From contig JAUMIR010000014.1 in the NCBI GenBank assembly GCA_030847615.1, positions 10,082,501-10,146,500 on the forward strand: DNA of 64,000 nucleotides, given 5' to 3'. Position numbers and translations under genes: made by a program. Each line of letters opens with the position of its first letter. Positions within the stretch are counted from its first letter, which is position 1. The stretch is from Gambelia wislizenii. Its lineage: Eukaryota > Chordata > Lepidosauria > Squamata > Crotaphytidae. Below, piece by piece: positions 37,421-49,100 of this stretch. The notes beneath the pieces are model-generated. The model was not told the origin of the DNA. It worked only from the letters and a program-made list of their open reading frames with translations, and searched no databases.

Positions 37421-37639
37421 CTCTCCTTCTGACTTGGTAGCTGAGGGTTTTTAACCTGTATTGTGCAGGATATACAATTTTATCGCCCTTTCTTTCTCTT
37501 TATAGGATCTTTAAAAAATATATATATATATATTTATTTTTATAAAGATTTTCTTCAAACAAACAATAAAAAAAGGAAAAAAATCAAACATATGTACAAA
37601 CATGCCAAGTCATATGTAATAAGCATCAGCGGGTGGAGA

Positions 37640-38063
37640 GAGGATTTTTTTTAATGTTTAATTATTATTATTATTAATAATAATAATAAAATTATTTCTA
37701 TCCCGCCCCTCTGCAACGCAATCGGCGGCTTACATCATAAAAATCCCATAATTACATTAATACCCTAACCCACCCACCCCTTAAAACAATTAAGACCTTG
37801 TGGTCTCTTCCAATTCTTCTATGGTTTTATGTTGTTTTCTCCTTCTCCCTGTTTTCTTGCAGGGCAGGAGGTTGGACTAGATGGCCCTTGTGGTCTCTTC
37901 CAATTCTTCTATGGTGTTATGGTTTTAGATTAATTTAGTTAGGTATTTATACCCTGCTCTTCAGCCACAAAAGCTATCAGAGTGGCTTACAATTTGTTTT
38001 AAGCAATAGCAATGGATACATCTGCACTGCATTAAGCAGTTGTGTGTGTTAGCTAATTAAAAA
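37640..38063. repeat. Stacked repeat remnants: LINE tail, CR1 end, SINE family A
   Basis: (ATT)n and a reverse LINE tail ('cgcaatcggcggcttaca') at 37650-37790; a CR1 3' terminus at 37790-37926 with 'gaggttggactagatggccc' and a partial duplicate of 'tggtctcttccaattcttct'; then a reverse SINE family A tail at 37930-38063. Confidence 0.7.
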
Positions 38064-38096
38064 ATTAACAAAAAATATAAAAGACAATAATAATTA

Positions 38097-38312
38097 CAGT
38101 TGTCCCTCCCTATCCACAGATTTAAGTATTCACAGCTTGAAAATATTCTTAAAAAAAATAATAATCCAAAGAGCAAACCTTGATTTTGCCATCTTCTGTA
38201 AGGGACACCATTTTGCTATGCCATTGCATATAATGGGACTTGAGTATTCATGGATTTTGGTATCCACGGGGGTCCTGGATCCAAACCCCAGCAAATATGA
38301 AGGGACAACTTG
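38097..38312. mobile_element. MITE family 1, full copy
   Basis: TA-flanked; CAGTTGTCCCTCCCTATCC ... GAAGGGACAACTTG. Confidence 0.85.
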
Positions 38313-38396
38313 TACCTGTATTATTATTAATACAGTAGTAATGGAAAGAACTACAAATCCCATAATGCTATGAGGCACTAATAATAATAATAATAA

Positions 38397-38955
38397 TAAT
38401 AGCCTGAGATGTTGTTTCAGGGAGTCCTTGTATCGCTTTTTTGGAGCGCCCCTCTTATGCTGACCCGTGGTGAGTTCACTGTAGAGTAGTATTTTGGGGA
38501 GGCGAGGGTCCTCCATTCTAGAAACGTGCCCTGCCCAGAGCAGCTGCGTTCTCAATATCATGGCCTCAATGCTGGTGATCCCTGCTTGCTCAAGGACAGC
38601 AACATTCGTCACATAGTCAGTCCAGTGTATACTTAGGATTGTGCGTAAACAGCACTGATGGAAGCGTTCCATTGATCACCAACAGTGGTCTGCCCTGGCC
38701 TCACATCGGGAGGCATGGAGACGCACTATCCACAATGCTGCAGCCTTATTTGAGAACTCATGCTGAACAAGTCTTGAAGAGAAACGACAACGCAGAAAGA
38801 ATCACAACCCAAAAACATCACCCAAGGAGACCTTCTGCTGTGCTTTCTGCAACCGGACTTGTTTATCTGGGATTGGCCTTTTTAGTCATCAGCGCGCTTG
38901 CAGAAAGCGCAGGATGAGTCCTTCCTGAATCTTTGTTTGCGAAGAAAAGCCAGAG
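38397..38955 (+). mobile_element. Non-LTR retrotransposon 3' end with 5' inversion
   Basis: Minus-strand 38670-38397 encodes the ORF C-terminal region MERFHQCCLRTILSIHWTDY ... LLWAGHVSRMEDPRLPKIL ... GAPKKRYKDSLKQHL. Plus-strand 38672-38940 encodes the next part, DHQQWSALASHREAWRRTIH, and the zinc-finger-like TFCCAFCNRTCLSGIGLFSH, then the 3' end 'tctttgtttgcgaagaaaag'. The two halves are consecutive in the protein but opposite in the DNA. The clade is not assigned. Confidence 0.8.
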
Positions 38956-39054
38956 AGAGAATAATAATGGGGCAATATAGTAATGGAAAGAACTACGAAT
39001 CCCAGAATATCATGATACACTAATAATAATAATAATAATAATAATAATACAGGT

Positions 39055-39243
39055 ACAAGTTGTCCCTTCATATTCGCTGGAGTTCGGTCCGAGGACCCCG
39101 TGTGGATACCCAAATCCGTGAATACTCAAGTCCCATGATATACAGTGGCATAGCAAAATGGTTTCCCTTATATAAGGTGGCAAAATCAAGGTTTGCTTTT
39201 TAGATTACTGTATTATTTTTTAAAGAATATTTTCAAGCTGTGA
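39055..39243 (+). mobile_element. MITE family 1, 3'-truncated
   Basis: 'agttgtcccttcatattcgc' ... 'tattttcaagctgtgaat', then directly into the ZNF143-like repeat unit. Confidence 0.75.
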
Positions 39244-39311
39244 ATGGAAAGAACTACAAATCCCATAATGCTATGCGGCACTAATAATAATAATAATAAT
39301 AATAATAATAG

Positions 39312-39562
39312 GGACAATACAGTAGGACCTCGGTATCTACTGATTCATTATCCACTGATTAAATTATCCACTGGAAACAAAACAGCACAGCTACCATGGA
39401 GTCTTCCTAGAAAATGTATCCTCTAGCCATTTTCTAGATCCTCCATGGCATTTTAAACCGGAAGTCCCATTAGTTTCAATAGCGTTCGCTATTATCCACG
39501 GTTTTCCATATCCATGCCCCCAGAACCAATTCCCAAGCGGATATGAGGCGGATCCTCCTGTA
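39312..39562 (+). mobile_element. MITE family 2 copy
   Basis: 'cagtaggacctcggtatcta', 'ttatccactgattaaattat', 'ccattttctagatcctcca', right end 'ggcggatcctcctgta'. Confidence 0.8.
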
Positions 39563-39689
39563 ATAATAATGGGACAATATAGTCATGGAAAGAACTACGA
39601 ATCCCAGAATGCCATGGGGCATAAACGCCTCTCCAGGCTCTCTTCTATACACACCGCCATAGAGCTGGGGAGAGGGAGAAGAGAGCGGG

Positions 39690-40043
39690 AGGAAACCGGA
39701 AGCGGCTTTGAATCAGAGCGGAAGGAAGCGTTTCAAAACCACACCGGAAGTGGAGTTTTCACTTCCGGCCTGTCCCTTTTCTTCCCTTCCGAGGGGGAGA
39801 GAGGAAAAGAGAAGGAAAAGAAAGGCGCCCCCTCGCTTTGGCAAAGGAGGCCTCGCCTTCTGCGCACGCGCGGAAGCCGGGCATCCCTCAGGCCGGAGTC
39901 TCCCACACACAAACACAATAACCCGGAAGTGCCACCCCACTTCCGGTCCTTCTCCTCTCCTTTCCCCCCCTTCTCTCTCAATCTCTCTCTCTCTTTGATT
40001 TCTTCCTCCCTTCCTTCTCCCCCTTCACAGCCGTTCTCCCAAA
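39690..40043 (+). promoter_or_regulatory. PPP6C: PPP6C promoter with five ETS sites
   Basis: GC-rich, TATA-less region ending at the PPP6C ATG. CCGGAAG(T/C) or its inverse occurs at about 39696-39702, 39744-39752, 39760-39768, 39923-39931 and 39939-39947, typical of GABP/ETS-driven housekeeping promoters. A long CT-rich tract (39950-40020) precedes the ATG. A ZNF143-like element lies at 39593. A 165-codon open frame crossing this promoter is not supported as a gene. Confidence 0.75.
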
Positions 40044-40118
40044 ATGGCGCCCCTGGACTTGGATAAGTATGTGGAGATTGCGCGGCTCTGTAAATACCTG
40101 CCCGAGAACGACCTCAAG
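40044..40118 (+). CDS. PPP6C: PPP6C exon 1 (coding part)
   Basis: 25 codons, [20 protein letters not shown] then ENDLK. ATG context aaaATGg; donor AAG|GTGAGG. Confidence 0.97.
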
Positions 40119-43100
40119 GTGAGGCCCCGAGGAGGGGAGCTGGGTCGGGCGGTGGGGGAAACAAGAGGGCTGAGGTCTTCCTTCGGCGCCCAGGGGGGCT
40201 TCTGCTTTGCTTTGCTTTGGGGCAAACCAGCGCTTCTTAACCTGGGACCTCCAAGGGCTCCGCAATGGCCTCGCAGCGGGTCCACGAAGGCTGCTCAGCC
40301 CCCATGACAGCAGCCAAGACAAAGGCTGACTGGCTTGGCTTGCGCATTGCCATTCAGTCCACTTCAGCCACAAACTTGCAGCAAGAAGCAGGAGAAAAAT
40401 CAGAGAAAATCAGGAGCCCTGGTGGCGCAGTGGTTAAATGCCAGTCCTGCAAGTCACCAGGTTGCAAGTTTGATCCCAAGGGCTCCAAGGTTCACTCAGC
40501 CTTCCATCCTTTTGTAGGTCGGTAAAATGAGTACCTGGCTTGTGGGGGCAATTAGCTAACACACATTGGAAACTGCTTAATGCAGTGTAGATGTGTAAAT
40601 TTGCTATTGCGTAAAACAATTTGTAAGCCGCTCTGATAGCCTTGTGGCTGAAGAGCGGGGTATAAATAAATAAATAAATGGTTGGGTAGGAGTGTATGTG
40701 GAGTTTATATGCTGTGAACCCCTGTTGGGAAGTATATGTAAATTTGTGTAATTGAATGGTTAGTTTCTTGGTATAGAAATGCAAGGATGATTACTGTCTG
40801 TTTGGCTAATGGTTGGTTGATGGACCATCTCCTGGGAATCCCCCTGTTCCCAGTTTTGGAACACAATAGAATCAAAACTCATCACTTACAAAGGAATTCC
40901 ACCCAGGGACAGGGAGATTCCCAGCAGATAATGTTCCATCAACCAACCATTAGCCAAACAGACACTAATCCTCCTTGCATTTCTATACCCAGAAACTAAC
41001 CATTCAATTACACAAATTTACATATTCTCCCCAACAGGGGTTCACAATATATAAACTCCACATACACTCCTACCCAACCATTCTCTGAAGATGCCAGCCA
41101 CAGATGCAGGCGAAACATCAGAAAGAAACTATTCCAGAACACGGCCTCACAGCCCAGCCCATCAGAAAGAAACTATTCCAGAACACGGCCTCACAGCCCA
41201 GAAAAAACCCAAGGAAAATCTATGGATGCCGGCCGTGAAAGCCTTCGACTTTACAAATCGGAAGAAAAGTCTTCCCTCCCCCTCCAGTGCCTCTGAGGGA
41301 AGGTTTCATGGATGGTGTTTATTTTTATTTATTTATTAGTTATTTATACCCCACTCTTCATCCACAAAGGCTATCAGAGCAGCTTACGAACTGTTTTAAG
41401 CAATAGCAGTGTACACATCTACACTGCATTAAGCAGTTTCCAATGTGTGTCCCACAAGCCGGGTACTCATTTTACCGACCTACGAAAGGATGGAAGGCTG
41501 AGTGAACCTTGGAGCCCTCTGGAATCGAACTTGTAATGTGGTGAATTGCAGTACTGGTATTTAACCACTGCACCACCAGGGCTCCCGGTGTACAGTAGGC
41601 CCCCTGTATCTACTGATTCATTATCCCCTGTATCTACTGATTCATTATCCACTGATTCAATCATCCACGGGACACAAAACAGCAGACCTACCATAGAGTC
41701 TTCCTAGAAAATGTGTCCTCTCTAGCCATTTTCTAGATCCTCCAAGGCAACTCTATGGTATTTAAAACCAGAAGCCCCCATTATTTTCAATGGTGTTTGC
41801 TATTATCCACAGTTTTCATTATCCACACACACACCCAGAACCAATCCTCCGTGGATACAGTGGTCCTACTGTGTATTGTATTATAGCTATTATCAGGTAT
41901 GATGATGATGATGAGTTAAGTCTTAGGGGTCCCTCCAGGTGGTCATCTCATTGGTCAGTTCTCTGTTGACACTGACCCCCGTAAGCTGTAACTTAACCTG
42001 ATACATCCTTAACCCTTAGTTTACCTGCTTGGCCACATTGCCCCAATAATGAGAGAGCTCAATATCACAGGATGTTAGGAAGCAGAACTGGGGGTGCCTT
42101 TTGACTAGAGGTTGAGGCATCAGTCTAGATCAGTAGTTCTTAACCTGTGGTCCAGGGACCCCCAGGGGGCCATGATGTCCTCATAGGGGGACCACAAAGG
42201 CTTGAAGGCTGCTCAGCCCACCTCCTGCTGCAGTGGAGTGGCCAAAGGACAGGAGCCAAGGCAAAGGCTCTCAGGCTTGGCCTGCACATTGCCATTCAAT
42301 CCTGTCCAGCCACAAACTTGCAGGAAGAAGCAGGAGAAAAGTCTTCCCTCTCCCTCCAGTGCCTTTGAAGGAAGGTTTAATGACTAGTATAATTGCATTA
42401 TTGTTGTTGTTGTTATCATTATCAGGTGTTGTGTTGTTGTTGTTATTTTAAATCTTAAGTCTTGGGGGTCCACAGCAACAAAAGATATTTAAGGGGGGTC
42501 CCTGGCAAATAAAAGGTGAAGAACCACTGGCATAGGAGTCTTGATGTTCCCATTTTCCCTGATCATGTAGGGGAGAGGGGGTCAATCCCACATAGCCTCG
42601 TGGGTGGGGGCTTGAGCTCCCCCTGAACTGCCCCTTGCTCCAAAGTCCATGATTCAGGGCACATTTTAGCACTCCAGAAGGGCCGGGCTCAGTTCTCTTT
42701 AGTCTGAGGTTCCTCACCCCAGACTTATGGGGCCCTGTAGGTCATCTGTCATACACCAGTGGTTCTTAACCAGGAGCCTGTGATGTCTTCACAGGGGGTC
42801 TGCAAAGGCTTGAAAGTTGTTTAGCCTATGTCCTCCCTGTAGTGGAGCAGCCACATGACAGGAGCCAAGGCAGGCTGGCTGGGCCTGCACATTGCCATTC
42901 AATTCAGTCCTGACACAAACTTGCAGGAAGAAGCAGGGGAAGAGGATAAGTTGGCTATGGTGAGGAGTGTAGTTCTGCTATGGCTATTCATTGTTTTGAG
43001 AAGACTTTGTGTTTTTATATGTAGTCTCGAGTGCCTAGAGACTGAAATGGGAAATAACTGTTTTAAATAAATTACACAAGTAGACTGAAACACCAAAGTC

Positions 43101-46100
43101 AAAACAATTCATGTTGTCAGAATATATTCATCAGTTGTATTTTTAGCCTAGCTTTTCTCCAAAGAATTAAAAGTAGTGTCTTTCCAGGCCCAAGCTAGAA
43201 TCATAGAATTGGAAGGGACCCAGGGGGCCCTCTAGTCCAACCCCTGTCACGCTAGAATATGCAACTAAAGCACTCCGTGAAAGATGTCTATCCAACTACT
43301 CTGTTTAAAGACCTCCAAAGATGGAGAGCCCCACAACCTTCTGAGGCAATATATCCATCCCCCGGTTGAACAGTTCTAAAGTTAAAACATTTTTTGGTGG
43401 AATCTCTTTTCTTGTGTAATTTGAATCATGTTCTAGTCTCTGAGGCAACAGAAAACAAGCCAGCTCCATTTTCGACATGACATCCCTTCAGCTGTTTAAA
43501 GATAGCTGTCATGTCACCACTCAGTTTTCTCTTCTCCAAGCTTCTTCCCAGCTCCCTCCACAAACAGTTCTCACAGTACCTTAAGCGGTAGATTAGGCTG
43601 AAAGAGAAGGAAGATAGTGAGCTTCATGACTGATAAGGAAAATTAGCTTAAGTCTCTCAAGTCTTAATTCAACACTCCAGCCATTAAAGCACTCTTTGAT
43701 TCCATTGACTTTATCTCCTGGACCTGGGATAGAAGGCATGGGCAGGGAAGCGGACTTCACATTTCCTTCTAACTTTTGGTTTGGAGTGAGGAGCGAAAGA
43801 GGTACTTGCCTTCCCTATGCTGGCTTGATATTGGGGTGTGCTGTGGAGTAAGAGACCTGTTTTTCCTCCTTTGAGAAGGGGAGGGGAGAAGGAGTTAGAT
43901 GTTCGATGTTATCATCTCTACCTTTGTTGTAGGGAAGGGAAATGGAAGCATTCTAATCTTTGCAAGCAAGTCAGCCACCTGTCCTTAGGGATTGCTGTAC
44001 CTTTCTTTGTTGCTTGGAAGAGGAAGAATATTTTGGCAGGTGGAGCTTTTCTTGGCTTTCTGTAGTGAGTAGCACCTGCCATATTTTTCTTCTACAAGCT
44101 GTTTAAAAGTTACCCAAGCCCTAATTATTTCTTTCATGCATCTGAAACGAGGCTAGGTAACTTATTTGTTACTTCTGTAAGCCTGTCTTTTCTCCAAAGA
44201 GCCCAGGGTGGTATGTGTGGTCTTCCTCCTCACTTTATCCTTAGCACAAACTTCTTAAGTGAGGTAGTTGAAGAGAGAATGGCTGGCCCAAGCTTTCCAA
44301 ATGAACTTCTGAGCTGAGTAAACTGGACCTCCCCAGTCCTAGTTCAATGGGTTTCTCAACCAGCATTTCCTGGAAACCTAGGGTTCCGCAAGAGGTTGCT
44401 AGGGGTTTCACGAGATAATGCAATTGGGAAAAAAATATTTTTTGAGCAGTAGATATAATATTTTTATGCAGGAGTTCCCTGGGACCTGAAAATTGTTTCA
44501 AGGGTTCCACTAGGGTAAAAAGGTTGAGAAAAGCTGGTCTAACCACAGAGATGTTGTGAAGTGTCTACCTTCCCCTCTTCAGTATGTCAAGGCAGTGACA
44601 GACAAGGATTCCTTTCCCTGTGAGTGGGTGTTTGTTTGGCAGGTTGCTAGAGAAATTGTCTCTAGGAAACAGACTTGTAGTTTAGTGCTGTGTTCTGTGT
44701 CTGCTTACTTAACTCATTGCAGATTGGAGTCTTTCCACGGTCCCTTTGTATGGGGATACTGAGAGACACTTGTACTGTACTCTCTTTCTTTCGCGGGCTA
44801 CATCTAAAGGCAAACCTTGTGCCTTTTATTGACCCCATGGGAAAGAGTGTGCTAGTATAACAGTGGCTGGCATTCTGCTTGGGACATACGTCTTAATAAA
44901 TGGCTTTATGGGCGCACAGAATTGAACTAAGTAGCTGCTCAATGTCCATGTTCATCTAGGGACTGCCAATGCTGTTACAGTGTGTGAGCATCCATTACAC
45001 AATGATAGCTAATGTGCTTCAGGGCACTCTTCCATGTGCATCTGGACACTGGCTGTGAAGTGCTGGAGCGCAACAGGAGCATCCAATGTGCATCAGAAGT
45101 ACCCAGTGGACATTGGAGCACTTTTGCCAGTGCCTGGATGTACATCTTCACAAATCACTAATAGGGTTGTTGTTGTTTTTATGGTAAATAATTTTTAATG
45201 AATCATGAAAAGGGTTTTGTTGTGTTTCTGCAACATAGTTATACATTCGTAGATGCAAAACATAGACTGTGATGTAGGATCTTGACCCATATTACAGTTG
45301 AAGTCAGGTTGACAAATTTAGTTCTGTCTAATGAATGGTTTCATCTGTGTTGGAGCACTATGTTGTTGGTAGAGGGGCATACATTAATTGTGCTTTCTTT
45401 TGTCTTTTGAGATGACGCTATATCTATTCCATATGGGATCATGCTGAGGCTTTTGCTTGGCTCATTCTATTATCCTAAGGTGCCTTTTTTGAAAGGAGTG
45501 GTATCAAAACTCATGAGTTTTCAGAGAAAAAAAAGGATTCCTTCTGTAGACAAAAATTGTAATGGTTGGATCACACAGAGAACTGAGGTCTTTAACTAAA
45601 CAATGGGAGATAAAGTCACAATTGGGCTACTTGACATGTAGTCAGTAGCTTAATTAATGTAGTCAGTAGCTCCACCTGCCAAAATGTACAGGAGGTAAGA
45701 TATCTCTCAGCTGAGCAGGAAGGGATTATTTGATTTATTATTCCATTTATTCATTTATTTTATTTAGTTATTAATTACATTAGCATCCTGCCTTTTTTCC
45801 AATGAGTTCATGGTGTTGAATGTGGCTTTCATCTGCTTTAACTTCACAACAATCCTGTGAGATTGATCAGACTGGCAGTGACTAGCCTGAGGTGACCTAG
45901 TGAGTTTCATGGCTGAGTGGGGACTTTCCTTTTTCTTTTGACATCCTACAACTGACTAACAAAGGGTCTGTGCAAGCAAGCAGGCTACCAAAATGCTCAT
46001 GGGCATCAGAATGACATGTGTAATGATTGTATCATGTAAATCAGGTTTATTCATCTTATGAACAATGACTAAAAGTTAAAGGGAGCTGCAATGTAAAATT

Positions 46101-49100
46101 AACATGGAAAACTACTGGCAGAAATTTATTAATACAGCAGAACTAAAACATATGAAAGCAAGGCTTGTCCACGCCATCATATTTCTGATTTCTATGTATG
46201 ATTGTGAAAGCTGGACAGTGAAGAAAGCTGATAAAAGAGAATCGGCTCAATTGAACGGTGGTGCTGAGGAGTTAGGCAGATACTGTGGACTGCCAAAAAG
46301 ACCAATAAATGGGTCCAAGAGCAAACCAAGCTTGAACTCTCCCTACAAGCCAAAATGACTAAACGAACACTGTTATAGTTTGGATGTATCATGAGAAGAC
46401 AGGACTTATTAGAGAAGACAATAATGCTTGGTAAGGCAGAAGGCAGTAGGGAAAAAGGAAAACTGCACTAGAAGTGGATAGACTGAATCAAGGAAGCCAC
46501 AGCCCTTAGTTTGCAAGACCAGAGCAGGGCTGTTGCTAACAGAGTAACTTGGAGGTCTCTCACTCATTGGGTCATCCGTGATGTCAGTTAATACCACCAA
46601 CAAAAACATCTTAAAATTCAAGTGCCTGGAGGATCAAAATGCCTTTATGCTGAAAAGGCCAACATGTGGACACCAGCAACCCTCCCTGGGGAAGACATAC
46701 CACAACTGGTTTGTCACCCTTGAAATGGTCTTCTCTAACACCCACCTCTTGTGCCTCATTTGGTGTAGGCACTTAAAGGGCTTCTGCAGTTATCTTGTCG
46801 TAGGATATATATATAAATGTGATCCTTCAGGTGAGCTCTTTTAGAGCTTTAAAGGCTACAAACAGCACTTTGATTTGGGCTTGGAAACTGATTGACAGCT
46901 GGTATGGTGTCACATCTACTGGCATAATGTGGGTTACATCAACCAGTCCTAGCTTGAAAAGTTCCCATGTAGAAGCCTTGTGGTTCACTATTACATTGTG
47001 CATAATATGGAGAGCTCTTGTACTGATCCGAAACAATTTTCTCTTTCTAGCGTTTGTGTGACTACGTGTGTGACCTGCTCCTAGAAGAATCTAATGTGCA
47101 GCCAGTTTCTACACCAGTTACAGTCTGTGGCGACATACATGGACAGGTGAAATTCCACATGGACCATTCCTTTGGCAGTGCCTCCTCCAGCTCAAGAGAG
47201 GAAGAACTGATATTTGCAAACATATCTTCATGTTGTAGAGAGTGTGCCATTTTTAATTTAGGGAGAAAAGAAAGAAAAACTAAATGCAGTCTGTTTTTTC
47301 CTTCTTCTCTTTATGGGGTGGGGAACTTGTGGATATTTCCTGGTATTTTGTACTATAGAACCATTGGCTGTGGCTTCTGAGTGTTTAAAGTCCAAAACAC
47401 CTGGTGGTTCAAAGGTTTCTCTTTCATGCTTTTGGCCTTAGAAAGAAAATGGTGCTGGTGTTCTTATTCACATTTGTTAGTGCTAACAATGGCAAGCATT
47501 CTAAGAAATTCAGTATTGATGATTCCCTTTGTTCAGTGTACATATCATCCTGGTGTTTTTTTGAATGCCTTTCTCTTCTCTCCTCCTCCCCTGCTCTAAA
47601 TAAGTGAAATCAGCTTTGTAGATCAAGATGCATCCTTGAATAATTTCCTAGTGTGCTGCTTTTCTTTTCAAGTTAGTTTTCCTCAGTTTTGGGTCTGAGT
47701 TTTAAAGTTTTAGTTAACTGAGCTGCTCAGTGTTCATGGGGATCTTATTGCTGAAGCCTCTTGCTGTTGTTATGTGCCTTCAAGCTCTTTCCAACTGATA
47801 GCAACCTTAAGGCAAGCCTATCATGGGGTTTTCTTTGCAAGATTTGTTCAGAGTGGGTTTGCTTTTGCCTTCCTCTGAGGCTGCTTTGAGTCCCTATTCT
47901 GAGAAAAAAGCAGGATATAAATAAATATGATGACGACGATGACTTTCCTAAAGTCACCCAGTGGGTTTCCTTAGCTGAGTGGGGATTTGAACCCTGGTCT
48001 CCAGAGTCCTAGTCCAACACTCAAAACCACAACACCACGCTGGCTCTCTCAAAGCCTGTCATACAGATGTAATTTCATCCAAAGGTTCTGAACCTTGGGT
48101 TTGATTCAAAAACTGCCTTCTGCAGAGAGAAGGATGGTGCTTCTTCCCGATTTTCCTTAGCTTGAGCTGCATCTCACTAAATTGGAAAAGACTAGAGGGG
48201 CTTCCTTGGAGGGGATGGGTTGCAGAAGTCAATTTCAGCCAGTACAGTTACACATTCCTCAGCTTGAGTCCGGCCCATTCTGCTCAGCGAGAGCTTGCAA
48301 GAATCAGTCAGGGACTTCCTCAGTTATAGTAATCTTGATTTAATGGCCTTTCTTATGGTTTGCATTGCAAAGGGTTTTTTTTAAAAGAATGGATAAAACC
48401 AGAAGCAGTTGCTCTTCTATCAGTCAATGCAAGTATGGCAGTATGTCTGTCTGAACAGAAGGGGTGCGGAGCTGTGGCCTTGGTCGTCTAGATATTGTTG
48501 GGTAAGAGACCAATAAAAGTGGATGAAGAGAGAGGCCATTGTTGGTTGGAGAAGAACCAGGGAGGTGTACTGCTAAGTAATATTCAGGAACAAGGTCACA
48601 GATAGCACACGGTAGCACAGATCTTACTCCAAACTATACAAAATATTGATCAGGAACAGGTCAGACAGTGAGACCCCACAAACTGCATCCTCACACTATA
48701 TGGTGCTTCCAAGGTTCTCTGTCTCTTTTCATCTTTTTCCAAACTTTTTTTGAGCTTATGCAAACCTTTGAGATTCTCCCAAGCTTGATGACACTTCCCT
48801 CTTCCATATGGTGGCAATAGTTTGGTTTCTTGAGCAACAATACCTGCGGCTGAACATCAGAAATAATGATGCTGTCTTCCTTGTAGTTATACAGCATTGG
48901 CCAGTTTCGGGTAACCCTAAGATCAGGTTGGTCAGGTTGGCAGTTTTTTTTATCAATCTGTGGGAATCTGAGCATTAACTGCCCGCATCTTGTTCTGTTC
49001 AGCATATGTTTGTTCATCAAAAAACTTTCAGAACTATTTTGTGTTAACAGAAGATTAAATATACTCTACAAATGATACAGACTCACCTCTTTTTGCCTTT

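Larger units (their letters stand above)
38349..39620 (+). repeat. Four copies of a ZNF143-like short repeat
   Basis: 'ggaaagaactac(a/g)aatccca' followed by 'gaatgc' or 'taatgc' and mostly by (AAT)n occurs at 38349, 38991, 39253 and 39593. Other transposons sit between them. The core resembles the ZNF143/SBF site ACTACAATTCCCAGAATGC. Confidence 0.75.
40227..41940 (+). mobile_element. hAT-like element broken by four later insertions
   Basis: Host pieces of the CAGTGGTTCTTAACC family are at 40227-40411 ('gcgcttcttaacctgggacc', 'cacaaacttgcagcaagaag'), 41254-41318 ('gaaaagtcttccctccccct') and about 41880-41935 ('gagttaagtcttaggggtcc'). Between them lie a SINE family A copy, a large inverted-repeat element, a second reverse SINE family A copy and a MITE family 2 copy. 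All sit in PPP6C intron 1. Confidence 0.7.

Noticed and set aside
39569..40066. 165-codon frame upstream of and across the PPP6C start
   Set aside because: It covers the CpG/CT-rich promoter and 5'UTR of PPP6C in another frame; composition explains its openness.
40412..40450. tRNA genes at SINE heads
   Set aside because: A- and B-box-like segments are present but no cloverleaf closes, and each is followed by a SINE body.
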